Shown: positions 1 to 6,237, counted from the first letter of the stretch. The stretch is 6,292 bases of DNA from an uncultured Bacilli bacterium (GCA_947629195.1 CANRCS010000056.1:1-6292), one strand, 5' to 3'. Numbers and translations: made by a program. The notes: generated by a model not told the origin, from the sequence alone.

Positions 1-91
1 AAATGATGCAACATACAACAAAGACTATTTAACTGGAAGATATGGTGCTATCCCAGTATTAGAGGAATTTAATATAAGTAATGAGAAATAA
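1..91 (+). CDS. C-terminal end of an AAA-type ATPase, probably RloA/AbiLi-like (partial)
   Basis: Reading from base 2, an open frame gives 29 residues that end NISNEK at a TAA (89-91); the rest of the gene lies to the left of the window. The tail contains YLTGRYGAIP followed by VLEEF. I associate this kind of ending with the AAA15-type ATPases encoded directly upstream of RloB proteins (RloA, lactococcal AbiLi), in which the ATPase is thought to be the sensor and RloB the effector. The frame overlaps the start of the next gene by 11 bases, as expected for translationally coupled operon partners. No ATPase motif is inside the window, so the identity rests on the short tail and on the RloB neighbour. 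That it is the end of a coding region is fairly secure; the family is inferred. Confidence 0.7.
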   Translation, partial: NDATYNKDYLTGRYGAIPVLEEFNISNEK

Positions 92-719
92 TAGTATTTC
101 AAGAAAAAGTAAATTTGGAAGTAAAAAGCAAGCACCAACTAACTATTTAATAGTATGTGAAGGAAAAAAGACAGAACCAAACTATTTTGACGGATTAAAA
201 AAACAAATCAATAATAAGTATGGAAACAAAGTAGATGTTTTAATTCCAAAAATAGAAATTAAAGGAACAGGAAAAAATACTACGGATTTAGTAGAATATA
301 CTCAAAAATTTGTGAACTATTCAAATAAAATTTATGGACAAGTTTGGATAGTATTTGATAAAGATGATTATAATAATAATCAATTTAATAATGCAATAAA
401 AAATTGCAAGTATAATGCTGCCTGGTCAAATCCTAATTTTGAACTTTGGTTGTTATCACATTTTAGAAAAAATAATAAATACATAACAAAAAATGATGTA
501 TTGGATGCATTAAATAAAGAATTTAAAAATAATGGATTAAATATTTATAAGAAAAATGATATTAATATTTTTGAAAAGGTCTCAAAAAATGAAAATTTAT
601 CTAATGCAATAAAAAATTGTAAACAGATGGAAAATATAAATAAGGATGATTTGCCATCGGAAAGAAATCCAATGACAAAGGTATATAAGATAATTGAAGA
701 TTTAAAAGAATACTTATAA
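81..719 (+). CDS. rloB: RloB/AbiLii-family TOPRIM protein (AbiL-type phage defence effector)
   Basis: This 212-aa protein has the hallmarks of the RloB-like family, small TOPRIM-fold proteins paired with an AAA ATPase in AbiL/RloAB defence modules. Visible in order are a basic N-terminus (1-18), the first TOPRIM strand and acidic residue in YLIVCEGKKTEPNYF (22-36, Glu27), the second TOPRIM acidic cluster in VWIVFDKDD (88-96, Asp93/95/96), the family block WSNPNFELWLLSHF (115-128), and a C-terminal NPMTKVYKIIEDL helix (196-208). Full length and no missing key residue were seen. TOPRIM acids of this type bind Mg2+ and usually support nucleic-acid cleavage; nuclease activity here is inferred from the fold. 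The start overlaps the upstream frame by 11 bases and has only a weak, distant AGAGGAA, so translation is probably coupled to the ATPase gene. Confidence 0.9.
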   Translation: MRNNSISRKSKFGSKKQAPTNYLIVCEGKKTEPNYFDGLKKQINNKYGNKVDVLIPKIEIKGTGKNTTDLVEYTQKFVNYSNKIYGQVWIVFDKDDYNNNQFNNAIKNCKYNAAWSNPNFELWLLSHFRKNNKYITKNDVLDALNKEFKNNGLNIYKKNDINIFEKVSKNENLSNAIKNCKQMENINKDDLPSERNPMTKVYKIIEDLKEYL

Positions 720-731
720 ATAAAATGTATG

Positions 732-740
732 TGCTATAAT
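732..740 (+). promoter_or_regulatory. Extended -10 promoter for the Fic gene
   Basis: TGCTATAAT (TG at 732-733, TATAAT at 735-740) is a perfect extended -10 element in the 75-base gap after rloB. The matching -35 position (about 711-717) is poor, but extended -10 promoters tolerate that. A start near base 747 would give a leader of about 48 bases that contains the AGGAG ribosome site at 781-785. This suggests that the Fic gene can be expressed independently of the AbiL operon. No terminator was seen between rloB and this site. Confidence 0.55.
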
Positions 741-794
741 CAATTTTGATAATATGTTAAGGACTTTAAACAATTAATAAAGGAGAAAAGTAAA

Positions 795-1472
795 ATGCAA
801 GATAAATATAATTTAACACGAGAACAAAATGTATTTATAGCTAGAAGAAATATAGTTGATTATATATGGAAGAGCGCTAATCTAGAAGGCATTGATGTTA
901 CTTATCCTGAAACGCAAGTAATATATGATGGTGGAATTGTAAATGGACTTAGTGTTAATAAAATAATTGCTATAAATAATTTAAAATATGCGTGGGAATT
1001 TATTTTAGAAAATAAAGATATTAAATATGATTATAATACATTATGTCATATTCATAAATTAGTAGCCGATAAATTGGTATTAGAACAAGAATTAGGTAGA
1101 ATTAGAACTACTCCTGTAAATATAGGTGGTACACAATGGAAACCACAATTTCCTATTGAAAATCAAATAAAAGAAGAATTAGAAATATTATTAAATCAAC
1201 CTGAGAAAACAAAAACTGAAATAGCTATTGAAGTAATGTTATCAGTAATGAGAAGGCAAATGTTTATTGATGGTAATAAAAAAGTAGCAATGCTATTTGC
1301 AAATAAAATCATGATAGATAATGGTTGTGGTATTATAACTATCGCACAAAATTATCAAAAAACATTCTTTGATAAACTTATTAAATATTATGAAAGTAAT
1401 GATATGTCTGATTTAAAAAATTGGATCTATGAAAACTGTATTGATGGAATAGATTATAAAAATAAGCAGTAA
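795..1472 (+). CDS. Fic/DOC-family protein with a catalytic His-to-Gln substitution
   Basis: This 225-aa protein is a stand-alone Fic-fold protein. Near the N-terminus SANLEG (27-32) matches the inhibitory helix motif (S/T)xxxE(G/N) of Fic proteins, with Glu31 as the residue that would block the ATP gamma-phosphate site. The flap region is GRIRTTPVNIGGTQWKP (101-117). The active-site loop reads QMFIDGNKK (155-163) where active Fic enzymes have HPFx(D/E)GN(G/K)R: the general-base His is Gln155, and the phosphate-binding Arg is Lys163. Asp159, Gly160 and Asn161 are kept. Fic proteins usually transfer AMP or another phosphate-containing group to target Ser, Thr or Tyr. With this loop the normal chemistry is doubtful, although I recall similar Gln-bearing loops in other Firmicutes Fic proteins, so this may be a subfamily trait. 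AGGAG at 781-785 supports the start. A host-regulatory or toxin-like role is possible; no separate antitoxin gene is adjacent. Confidence 0.88.
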   Translation: MQDKYNLTREQNVFIARRNIVDYIWKSANLEGIDVTYPETQVIYDGGIVNGLSVNKIIAINNLKYAWEFILENKDIKYDYNTLCHIHKLVADKLVLEQELGRIRTTPVNIGGTQWKPQFPIENQIKEELEILLNQPEKTKTEIAIEVMLSVMRRQMFIDGNKKVAMLFANKIMIDNGCGIITIAQNYQKTFFDKLIKYYESNDMSDLKNWIYENCIDGIDYKNKQ

Positions 1473-1495
1473 TGAAGTTCATTACTGCTTATTTT
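1459..1495. terminator. Bidirectional intrinsic terminator between convergent genes
   Basis: Arms 1459-1476 and 1478-1495 are perfect inverse complements around G1477 (the core arm is AAGCAGTAATGAA). As RNA, several central bases would form the loop. An A-run precedes it (1457-1463) and a T-rich stretch follows (1491-1499), so it can serve both strands. The stop codons of the Fic gene (1470-1472) and of the minus-strand gene (1494-1496) lie inside the hairpin, a compact convergent arrangement. Confidence 0.9.
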
Positions 1496-2660
1496 ATTTA
1501 AATGGATTTATTTTTCTAATAATTACTTTATCTTCATTAGTAGGAATTTTTTTAACATTATCTAAATTATTATTAACAAATTCATCAATAACATTATTTG
1601 AAAATTTTTCATCCTCTAATTCAAATAACGTTATAACCATTTCATCTGTTACAACATCTTCTCTTATATAATTAATATAAGTTCTATCATCTTCATTATC
1701 TATACTATTATTAATAATTTTACTATTATAATAATTAGTTATAAGAATAAACCTTAATTTATCAAAAAACTTATCAAAATTATCAATGTCATTAACATAT
1801 GAAGAATAAAAATTATAATTTATTCTTATTTTTTTATTTAAAATATTTATAAAATCTTCTTTAGTTTTTTCTTTATCATCATTATTTAAATCTTTTAATA
1901 TTTCATATAAATCTAATAACATTTTATTATATTTATCTTCCATAGAAATACTATTGTTATAACATATAAGATTTTTAGGTTCTAAAAATAAAGTTTTTTT
2001 ATCTAAAAATTCATTATTATAATATACTCTTATTAAATCTTCAATAAACTCTTCATCTTCTAAATAATCTTCTAATTCATAATCATCTTTATCTTTATGA
2101 ATTTTATATAATTCTAATAAATCAATTGCTTTTTGTTTTAATTCTTCATCTATTATATCTTCATCCATATTATAAAGATAAGATAATTCTATATCTTCAT
2201 CATCTTCTTCAATATCATCAAATTCATCATCTGTATCATCAATTTCAAATAAATTATTTTTAATATCTATTACTGATGATATAAATACTTTATGTAAATG
2301 ATGAAATATTAATCTTTTATATATATTACTTAAATCCTTACTAAATAAATCATTAAAATTAATTATATAATCTTTAATATCATTAATAGTCTTTTCATCG
2401 ATATAATGTTTAGAATAAGCTACTGTAATATAATCTAATTTACCATTTTTAATATAATTTAGAGCTTCACTTTTATTAATTATCTCGTATTTTTTTTCAT
2501 CATAATAATCAATATATAAATCTTCATTACTTATATCTTTAGATAACAATAACAATAATATAGCAGAACCCTTAAATTCATAGTTATTTAACTTATCATT
2601 TTCACTTTTTATTTCAATAATTTTATCATTAAAATATTCTAATAGGTCTATATCATTCAT
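1494..2660 (-). CDS. Acidic protein of unknown function, 388 aa
   Basis: I do not recognise this protein. It starts MNDIDLLEYF and is predicted soluble: no signal peptide, and the only strongly hydrophobic stretch is a short AILLLLL (33-39). It is rich in Asp, Glu, Ile, Asn and Lys. A dense acidic segment (about 139-159, with FDDIEEDDED) lies between two helical-looking parts, and a second acidic patch covers about 189-209. An HHLHK motif (120-124) precedes the acidic segment, but there is no convincing metal or nucleotide site. The start at 2660 is preferred over in-frame ATGs further out (up to 2735) because a GGGGG ribosome site lies 8 bases before it and a near-consensus promoter (2687-2715) lies inside the longer frame. 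It is transcribed alone, divergently from the deacetylase-like gene. The coding call is secure; the function is unknown. Confidence 0.85.
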   Translation of the reverse strand: MNDIDLLEYFNDKIIEIKSENDKLNNYEFKGSAILLLLLSKDISNEDLYIDYYDEKKYEIINKSEALNYIKNGKLDYITVAYSKHYIDEKTINDIKDYIINFNDLFSKDLSNIYKRLIFHHLHKVFISSVIDIKNNLFEIDDTDDEFDDIEEDDEDIELSYLYNMDEDIIDEELKQKAIDLLELYKIHKDKDDYELEDYLEDEEFIEDLIRVYYNNEFLDKKTLFLEPKNLICYNNSISMEDKYNKMLLDLYEILKDLNNDDKEKTKEDFINILNKKIRINYNFYSSYVNDIDNFDKFFDKLRFILITNYYNSKIINNSIDNEDDRTYINYIREDVVTDEMVITLFELEDEKFSNNVIDEFVNNNLDNVKKIPTNEDKVIIRKINPFK

Positions 2661-2686
2661 AATACTTCCCCCTTTTTTTATCCAGT

Positions 2687-2715
2687 ATTCTAGCACATTA
2701 TTAAATAAAAAGCAA
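2687..2715 (-). promoter_or_regulatory. Sigma-A promoter for the minus-strand acidic-protein gene
   Basis: On the minus strand: -35 TTGCTT (2710-2715), a 17-base spacer, and -10 TAGAAT (2687-2692) preceded by TGC, which makes an extended -10. Transcription would start near 2680, giving a leader of about 20 bases with the G-run ribosome site at 2668-2672. This fixes the translation start at 2660. Confidence 0.8.
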
Positions 2716-2748
2716 ATATATAACATATAATTCATTAGGTGATTTATA

Positions 2749-3621
2749 ATGATTAAAAATTGTGTTAAAGTTACAGGACTACTAGTTTTAACTTTCTTTA
2801 GTTTTTTCTATACTGAAAAAACTGTTAATACAATAAAAAATCAAGACCCATTAATGATGGAAATAAATGAACTTAAAAATACATATAAAGTAGATGTTAT
2901 AGAAAGTAGTGTTAGTTCTAATAGTATAATACCTGGTATGATAGGTTGTGAAGTAGATGTACAAAAAAGTTATACAAATTTAAAAAGACTTGGAAGTTTT
3001 AGTTCTAATTTATTAGTATATAAAGATATATTACCTAATGTATTATTAGAAAATAGTTTTGATAAATATATAATAAAAGGAAATAAAGAGAAAAATACTG
3101 TTAGTTTAATATTTAAAGTAAATGAAGATGATAAGATAGATGATGTTTTAAATATATTAGATGATAAAAAAGTAAAAGCAAGTTTTTTTATTGATGGTAA
3201 TTTTATAGAAAATAATGTAGAAAAAATAAAAAGTATGATTAAAGATAATCAAGAAGTTTTAAATTATGGATTTAATGGAAAATATGATGAAGATTTGATG
3301 GCTTGGAATAATAATTTTATAGAAAGAATTAATTATGATAATCCTAAATGGTGTTATATAGAAAAAGAAGATAGTAATGTATTAGATTTATGTTCTAAAA
3401 ATAAAATGCATACACTAATTCCAACTATTTCTATTAAAACTAATCCACTTAAAGAAGTAAGAGATAATATAGAAAAAGGTAGTTTAATAGCATTTAATAT
3501 AAATGATACTACTATTAATGAACTTAGAAGTGTTATTAATTATATAAATCAAAAAGGGTATAGTATAGATGTAGTATCTAAACACTTAAAAGAAGAAAAA
3601 TTAAATAATTGTAAAAAATAA
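2749..3621 (+). CDS. Membrane-anchored polysaccharide deacetylase-like (NodB-fold) protein, catalytically degenerate
   Basis: This 290-aa protein has an N-terminal hydrophobic segment (about 9-21, TGLLVLTFFSFFY) after a short basic start, so it is probably an uncleaved anchor or signal peptide with the rest outside the cell. A family-specific region follows (IPGMIGCEVDVQKSY at 61-75, LLVYKDILP at 88-96), then a NodB-type fold: VSLIFKVNEDD (118-128), VKASFFIDGNFIENN (142-156), LNYGFNGKYDEDL (171-183) and GSLIAFNINDTT with NQKGYSIDVVSKHL near the end (244-280). In active carbohydrate esterase family 4 enzymes these blocks carry the TFDD motif, the HxxxH metal ligands and a late catalytic His. 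Here the Asp pair and all three His are absent, so deacetylase activity is unlikely and a structural or binding role is more plausible. AGGTGAT at 2737-2743 is a good ribosome site. No convincing promoter was found. The fold call is based on motif pattern only. Confidence 0.75.
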   Translation: MIKNCVKVTGLLVLTFFSFFYTEKTVNTIKNQDPLMMEINELKNTYKVDVIESSVSSNSIIPGMIGCEVDVQKSYTNLKRLGSFSSNLLVYKDILPNVLLENSFDKYIIKGNKEKNTVSLIFKVNEDDKIDDVLNILDDKKVKASFFIDGNFIENNVEKIKSMIKDNQEVLNYGFNGKYDEDLMAWNNNFIERINYDNPKWCYIEKEDSNVLDLCSKNKMHTLIPTISIKTNPLKEVRDNIEKGSLIAFNINDTTINELRSVINYINQKGYSIDVVSKHLKEEKLNNCKK

Positions 3622-3647
3622 TAAATTTGTGATTAAATACTCCAAAA

Positions 3648-3672
3648 TATTCTCATTATTAATAATAGAATA
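3648..3672. repeat. 25-base near-palindrome upstream of the ClpC gene
   Basis: TATTCT-C-ATTATT (3648-3660) is followed directly by AATAAT-AGAATA (3661-3672). The arms are 12 bases each and perfectly complementary except for one unpaired C3654. It lies 8 bases before the AAAGGAG ribosome site (3680-3686) of the clpC gene. It could be a protein-binding dyad (operator) or a weak leader hairpin. It does not resemble the CtsR heptad repeat or the HrcA CIRCE element. The region is so AT-rich that chance pairing cannot be dismissed. Confidence 0.4.
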
Positions 3673-3696
3673 ACAAATGAAAGGAGAAAAAAGTTT

Positions 3697-6030
3697 ATGT
3701 TTTCAAAATTTGATGAAGAATCACAAAAAGTATTAGTAGGTGCGAAAAGAGAAATGATGGAATTAAAACATCCTTATGTTGGTACAGAACATTTAGTATT
3801 ATCTATTTTAAAAAGTGAAAATTCTATTTCTAAAAAATTAAAAACTTTTCATTTAGATTATACAAGATTTAGAAATGAAATTTTAAATATAATTGGTATG
3901 GGTAGTAAAAAAAGTGAGTGGTTTTTATATACTCCATTATTAAAAAGAGTATTAGAAAATGCTATACTAGATAGTAAAGAAAATAATGATGGGGAAGTTA
4001 GTGTAGAACATTTATTTTCTGCTCTTTTAGAAGAAGGAGAAGGTATAGCAATTAGAATGTTTATATCTATGGGTGTTGATGTAGATGAATTATATTCTGA
4101 ATTTTCAAGAAAATTAATAAAACAACATAAAGGTAAAAAGGGTAAAAAATTAATTTTAAATGAATTAGGAAACGATTTAACTAAAAGTGCGAAAGAAGGT
4201 AAATTAGATCCTGTAATTGGTAGGGATAAAGAAATAAAAAGAGTAATAGAAATATTATCTAGAAGAACAAAAAATAATCCTGTTTTAGTAGGTGTAGCAG
4301 GTGTTGGTAAAACATCTATTGTAGAAGGTTTAGCGCGTCTAATAGTAAGTGGTGATGTTCCAGATAATTTAAAAAATAAAAAGATTATATCACTTGATAT
4401 GGCAACTACTGTTGCAGGTACTAAATATAGAGGTGAATTTGAAGAACGTGTAAGAAAAATAATAAAAGAACTAGAAGATAATGATGATATAATCTTATTT
4501 ATAGATGAAATACATACCATTGTAGGAGCAGGGGGAGCAGAAGGAGCAATAGATGCATCAAATATATTTAAGCCAGCTCTAGCACGTGGTAAAATACGTT
4601 GTATAGGTGCTACTACAATAGATGAATATAAAAAGTTTATAGAAACAGATAGTGCTCTTGAAAGACGTTTTCAAAAAGTTAATATAGATATACCTAATAA
4701 AAAAACAGTTAAAGAAATACTTATGAAATTAAAACCAATATATGAAGCATTTCATGGAGTAATTATAGATGAAGATGCAATTGATACAATAATAGAATAC
4801 TCTTCTAAATATATATATGATAGAAATGAACCAGATAGATCTATAGATATATTAGATGAAGTATGCGCAAAAGTAAGTATAGAAGAAACTAAAGAAATGA
4901 AAAAAATAAATAAACTAAGAAAAGAATTAAATAATATAACATCAAATAAAAACAAATATATATTAAATCAAGATTTTGAAAAAGCAGCTAATCTAAAAGA
5001 TGTAGAAGATAAAATACATAATGATATAAATAAATTAGAATTAAAATTATATTCTAAAAATATAATTAAAAATGTTACTAAAGAAAATATATTAGATGTA
5101 ATAAGTATTAAAACTAAAATACCAATATATGAAATATCTAATAGTAACCTAGATTATATTAAAGAACTAGAAAGTAAATTAAAAGATAAAATAATAGGTC
5201 AAGATGAAGCAATTGATAAACTAATTAAAACAACTAAAAAAATAAAATTAGGTTTAAAAGATGAAGAAAGACCATATTCATATTTATTTGTAGGACCAAC
5301 AGGAGTAGGTAAAACAGATTTAGTTAAATTATATGCAAAATACTTTTTTGGTAAAGAAAATCTAATTAGATTAGATATGAGTGAATATTCACAAAGTCAT
5401 TCTATTAGTAAAATAGTTGGTTCATCTCCTGGATATGTTGGTTATCAAGATAATAAAAATATATTAGAAAAAGTTAGAAATAAACCATATTCACTAATAT
5501 TATTAGATGAAATAGAAAAAGCAAGTCCTAGAGTTTTAAATTTATTCTTACAAATATTAGATGAAGGTTTTATAACTGATTCTAAAGGTGTTAAAATAAG
5601 ATTTGATAATACTATTATAATTATGACATCTAATATTGGTTATAATAATAATTCAGTAGGTTTTAATAAAAATGATAAAACTATATTAAATGATTTAAAA
5701 GAAACATTAAATATAGAATTTATAAATAGAATTGATAATATTATTACATTTAATAAATTAAGTAAAGATAATATTATTTCAATTATAAATAAAGAAATAA
5801 ATAATATTAAAAATAAATATAAGAAAAAAGGTATTAGTTTATCAATTTCTAATGATGTTACTAATGAAATATTAAATAAAACAAACTATGAAGAATTAGG
5901 AGCAAGACAAGTAAGTAAAGTAATTAAAAATTTACTAGAAAATACTATAATAGAAAAAATAATATTAGGTGAAACTAAAATAAGTATAAAATCTAAAAAT
6001 CTATTACAAGAGTCTGCACAAAGTTTGTAA
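3697..6030 (+). CDS. clpC: ClpC-type AAA+ unfoldase, ATPase subunit of a Clp protease
   Basis: This 777-aa Hsp100 protein is somewhat shorter than the roughly 810 aa of Bacillus ClpC. Domains in order: a double Clp N-repeat (about 1-67 and 78-142); first AAA module with Walker A GVAGVGKT (199-206), pore-loop KYRG (243-246), Walker B ILFIDE (266-271) and Arg fingers RR (323-324); a short coiled middle region with a UVR-like NQDFEKAANLKDVED (424-438); second AAA module with Walker A GPTGVGKT (533-540), pore-loop GYVG (579-582), Walker B LILLDE (600-605), Arg finger in FINRID (R678) and sensor 2 GARQ (735-738). VGF (654-656) lies where ClpC has its ClpP-docking loop, so it should feed unfolded substrates to ClpP. 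The middle region is ClpC-like and not the long ClpB coiled coil. No ctsR, mcsA or mcsB is adjacent, unlike in Bacillus. AAAGGAG at 3680-3686 supports the start. Confidence 0.95.
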   Translation: MFSKFDEESQKVLVGAKREMMELKHPYVGTEHLVLSILKSENSISKKLKTFHLDYTRFRNEILNIIGMGSKKSEWFLYTPLLKRVLENAILDSKENNDGEVSVEHLFSALLEEGEGIAIRMFISMGVDVDELYSEFSRKLIKQHKGKKGKKLILNELGNDLTKSAKEGKLDPVIGRDKEIKRVIEILSRRTKNNPVLVGVAGVGKTSIVEGLARLIVSGDVPDNLKNKKIISLDMATTVAGTKYRGEFEERVRKIIKELEDNDDIILFIDEIHTIVGAGGAEGAIDASNIFKPALARGKIRCIGATTIDEYKKFIETDSALERRFQKVNIDIPNKKTVKEILMKLKPIYEAFHGVIIDEDAIDTIIEYSSKYIYDRNEPDRSIDILDEVCAKVSIEETKEMKKINKLRKELNNITSNKNKYILNQDFEKAANLKDVEDKIHNDINKLELKLYSKNIIKNVTKENILDVISIKTKIPIYEISNSNLDYIKELESKLKDKIIGQDEAIDKLIKTTKKIKLGLKDEERPYSYLFVGPTGVGKTDLVKLYAKYFFGKENLIRLDMSEYSQSHSISKIVGSSPGYVGYQDNKNILEKVRNKPYSLILLDEIEKASPRVLNLFLQILDEGFITDSKGVKIRFDNTIIIMTSNIGYNNNSVGFNKNDKTILNDLKETLNIEFINRIDNIITFNKLSKDNIISIINKEINNIKNKYKKKGISLSISNDVTNEILNKTNYEELGARQVSKVIKNLLENTIIEKIILGETKISIKSKNLLQESAQSL

Positions 6031-6040
6031 ACTATTTTTT
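6022..6040 (+). terminator. Possible weak terminator after clpC
   Basis: AGTTTGTAAACT (6022-6033) is a short palindrome overlapping the clpC stop codon, followed by a T6 run (6035-6040). The stem can be only about 4 base pairs once a loop is allowed, so this is a weak candidate. I see no better terminator between clpC and the promoter at 6052. Confidence 0.25.
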
Positions 6041-6051
6041 CACATTTTGTA

Positions 6052-6080
6052 TTGCGTTTTTCACTTATTTATGTTATATT
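6052..6080 (+). promoter_or_regulatory. Sigma-A promoter of the tandem-repeat RNA
   Basis: -35 TTGCGT (6052-6057), a 17-base spacer, -10 TATATT (6075-6080), with TG at 6072-6073 placing it in the extended -10 class. The expected start, near 6087, is only about 7 bases before the first 50-base repeat, so the RNA made here begins essentially with the repeats. That fits a dedicated antitoxin RNA better than a long mRNA leader. Confidence 0.8.
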
Positions 6081-6093
6081 ATATATGCATTAC

Positions 6094-6143
6094 ATGTTAG
6101 TCGCTTCTAGGTGGTGCGACGAATAAATTATCCTAGTCGTGAA
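6094..6143 (+). repeat. Pseudoknot repeat, copy 1 (50 bases)
   Basis: It begins ATGTTAGTCGC. Stem 1 pairs 6100-6104 (GTCGC) with 6116-6120 (GCGAC). Stem 2 pairs loop bases 6107-6111 (CTAGG) with 6132-6136 (CCTAG). The linker 6121-6131 is GAATAAATTAT. The unit differs from copy 2 mainly in the two strands of stem 2, where the changes preserve pairing. Confidence 0.9.
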
Positions 6144-6193
6144 ATGTTAGTCGCTTCCGAGTGGTGCGACGAATAAATTAGCTCGGTTGTAAA
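6144..6193 (+). repeat. Pseudoknot repeat, copy 2 (50 bases)
   Basis: It begins exactly 50 bases after copy 1. Stem 1 (6150-6154 with 6166-6170) is identical to copy 1. Stem 2 pairs 6157-6161 (CCGAG) with 6182-6186 (CTCGG). Compared with copy 1, three of the five stem 2 pairs changed on both sides: T-A to C-G, A-T to G-C, and G-C to A-T. The linker and tails are otherwise nearly identical. A fragment of a third unit (ATGTT, 6193-6197) follows. Confidence 0.9.
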
Positions 6194-6197
6194 TGTT

Positions 6198-6237
6198 TGA
6201 AACTTTATTCGTAAGAATAGAGTTTCATTATATTATT
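6198..6237 (+). terminator. GNRA-capped hairpin with weak U-tract, probable attenuating terminator
   Basis: Stem 6198-6210 pairs with 6215-6227 over 13 base pairs with one T-G wobble (6205/6220), closed by a GTAA tetraloop (6211-6214). The tail 6228-6237 is T-rich but broken by A residues, so termination would be incomplete. In type III toxin-antitoxin operons a leaky terminator at this position makes RNA antitoxin exceed toxin mRNA. The ribosome site of the next gene begins immediately after the tail. Confidence 0.7.

Larger units (their letters stand above)
6087..6227 (+). ncRNA. Candidate type III antitoxin RNA: two tandem pseudoknot repeats plus hairpin
   Basis: The transcript predicted from the promoter at 6052-6080 has two 50-base direct repeats (6094-6143, 6144-6193) and then a stem-loop (6198-6227). 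Each repeat can form an H-type pseudoknot: stem 1 GTCGC/GCGAC, and stem 2 between the stem 1 loop and bases after an 11-base A/T-rich linker. In type III toxin-antitoxin systems such repeats are cut from a precursor by the toxin RNase, and each unit binds and inhibits a toxin monomer. The junctions AAATGTT at 6142-6148 and 6191-6197 are plausible processing sites, since ToxN-family cleavages known to me fall in A-rich AA/AU contexts. The RNA's 5' end and processing are inferred; the repeats and pairings are seen directly. Alternatives are a repeated-pseudoknot leader element such as STAXI, or an unknown riboswitch. Confidence 0.75.

Noticed and set aside
2726..2731. TATAAT as the -10 box for the deacetylase-like gene
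   Set aside because: Transcription would start at about 2738, inside the ribosome site, and no -35 is present at proper spacing. It is probably a chance match in AT-rich DNA.
2661..2735. N-terminal extension of the minus-strand acidic protein by 25 residues, starting at 2735
   Set aside because: The extension covers a near-consensus promoter (2687-2715) and has no good ribosome site. The ATG at 2658-2660 has a G-rich site at proper spacing.
3627..3653. TTGTGA / TATTCT as a clpC promoter
   Set aside because: The spacer is only 15 bases and both boxes are imperfect. Too weak to annotate.
3858..4520. Open frame of 220 codons on the minus strand inside clpC
   Set aside because: It lies entirely antisense to a clearly conserved ClpC coding region, and its low-complexity Ser/Ile/Leu-rich product is typical of a mirror frame.
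4752..4955. Open frame of 67 codons on the minus strand inside clpC
   Set aside because: Antisense to conserved clpC. The hydrophobic Ser/Ile/Phe composition is a by-product of the AT-rich coding strand.
6094..6193. CRISPR-like direct repeats
   Set aside because: The two 50-base units are directly adjacent with no spacers, and each folds as a pseudoknot with paired changes. This is a tandem RNA element, not a repeat-spacer array.
6087..6237. Classical riboswitch or tRNA-like leader
   Set aside because: I could not match the repeats to any riboswitch consensus I know, and no cloverleaf or anticodon arm can be drawn. An uncharacterised leader element remains the main alternative to the antitoxin call.
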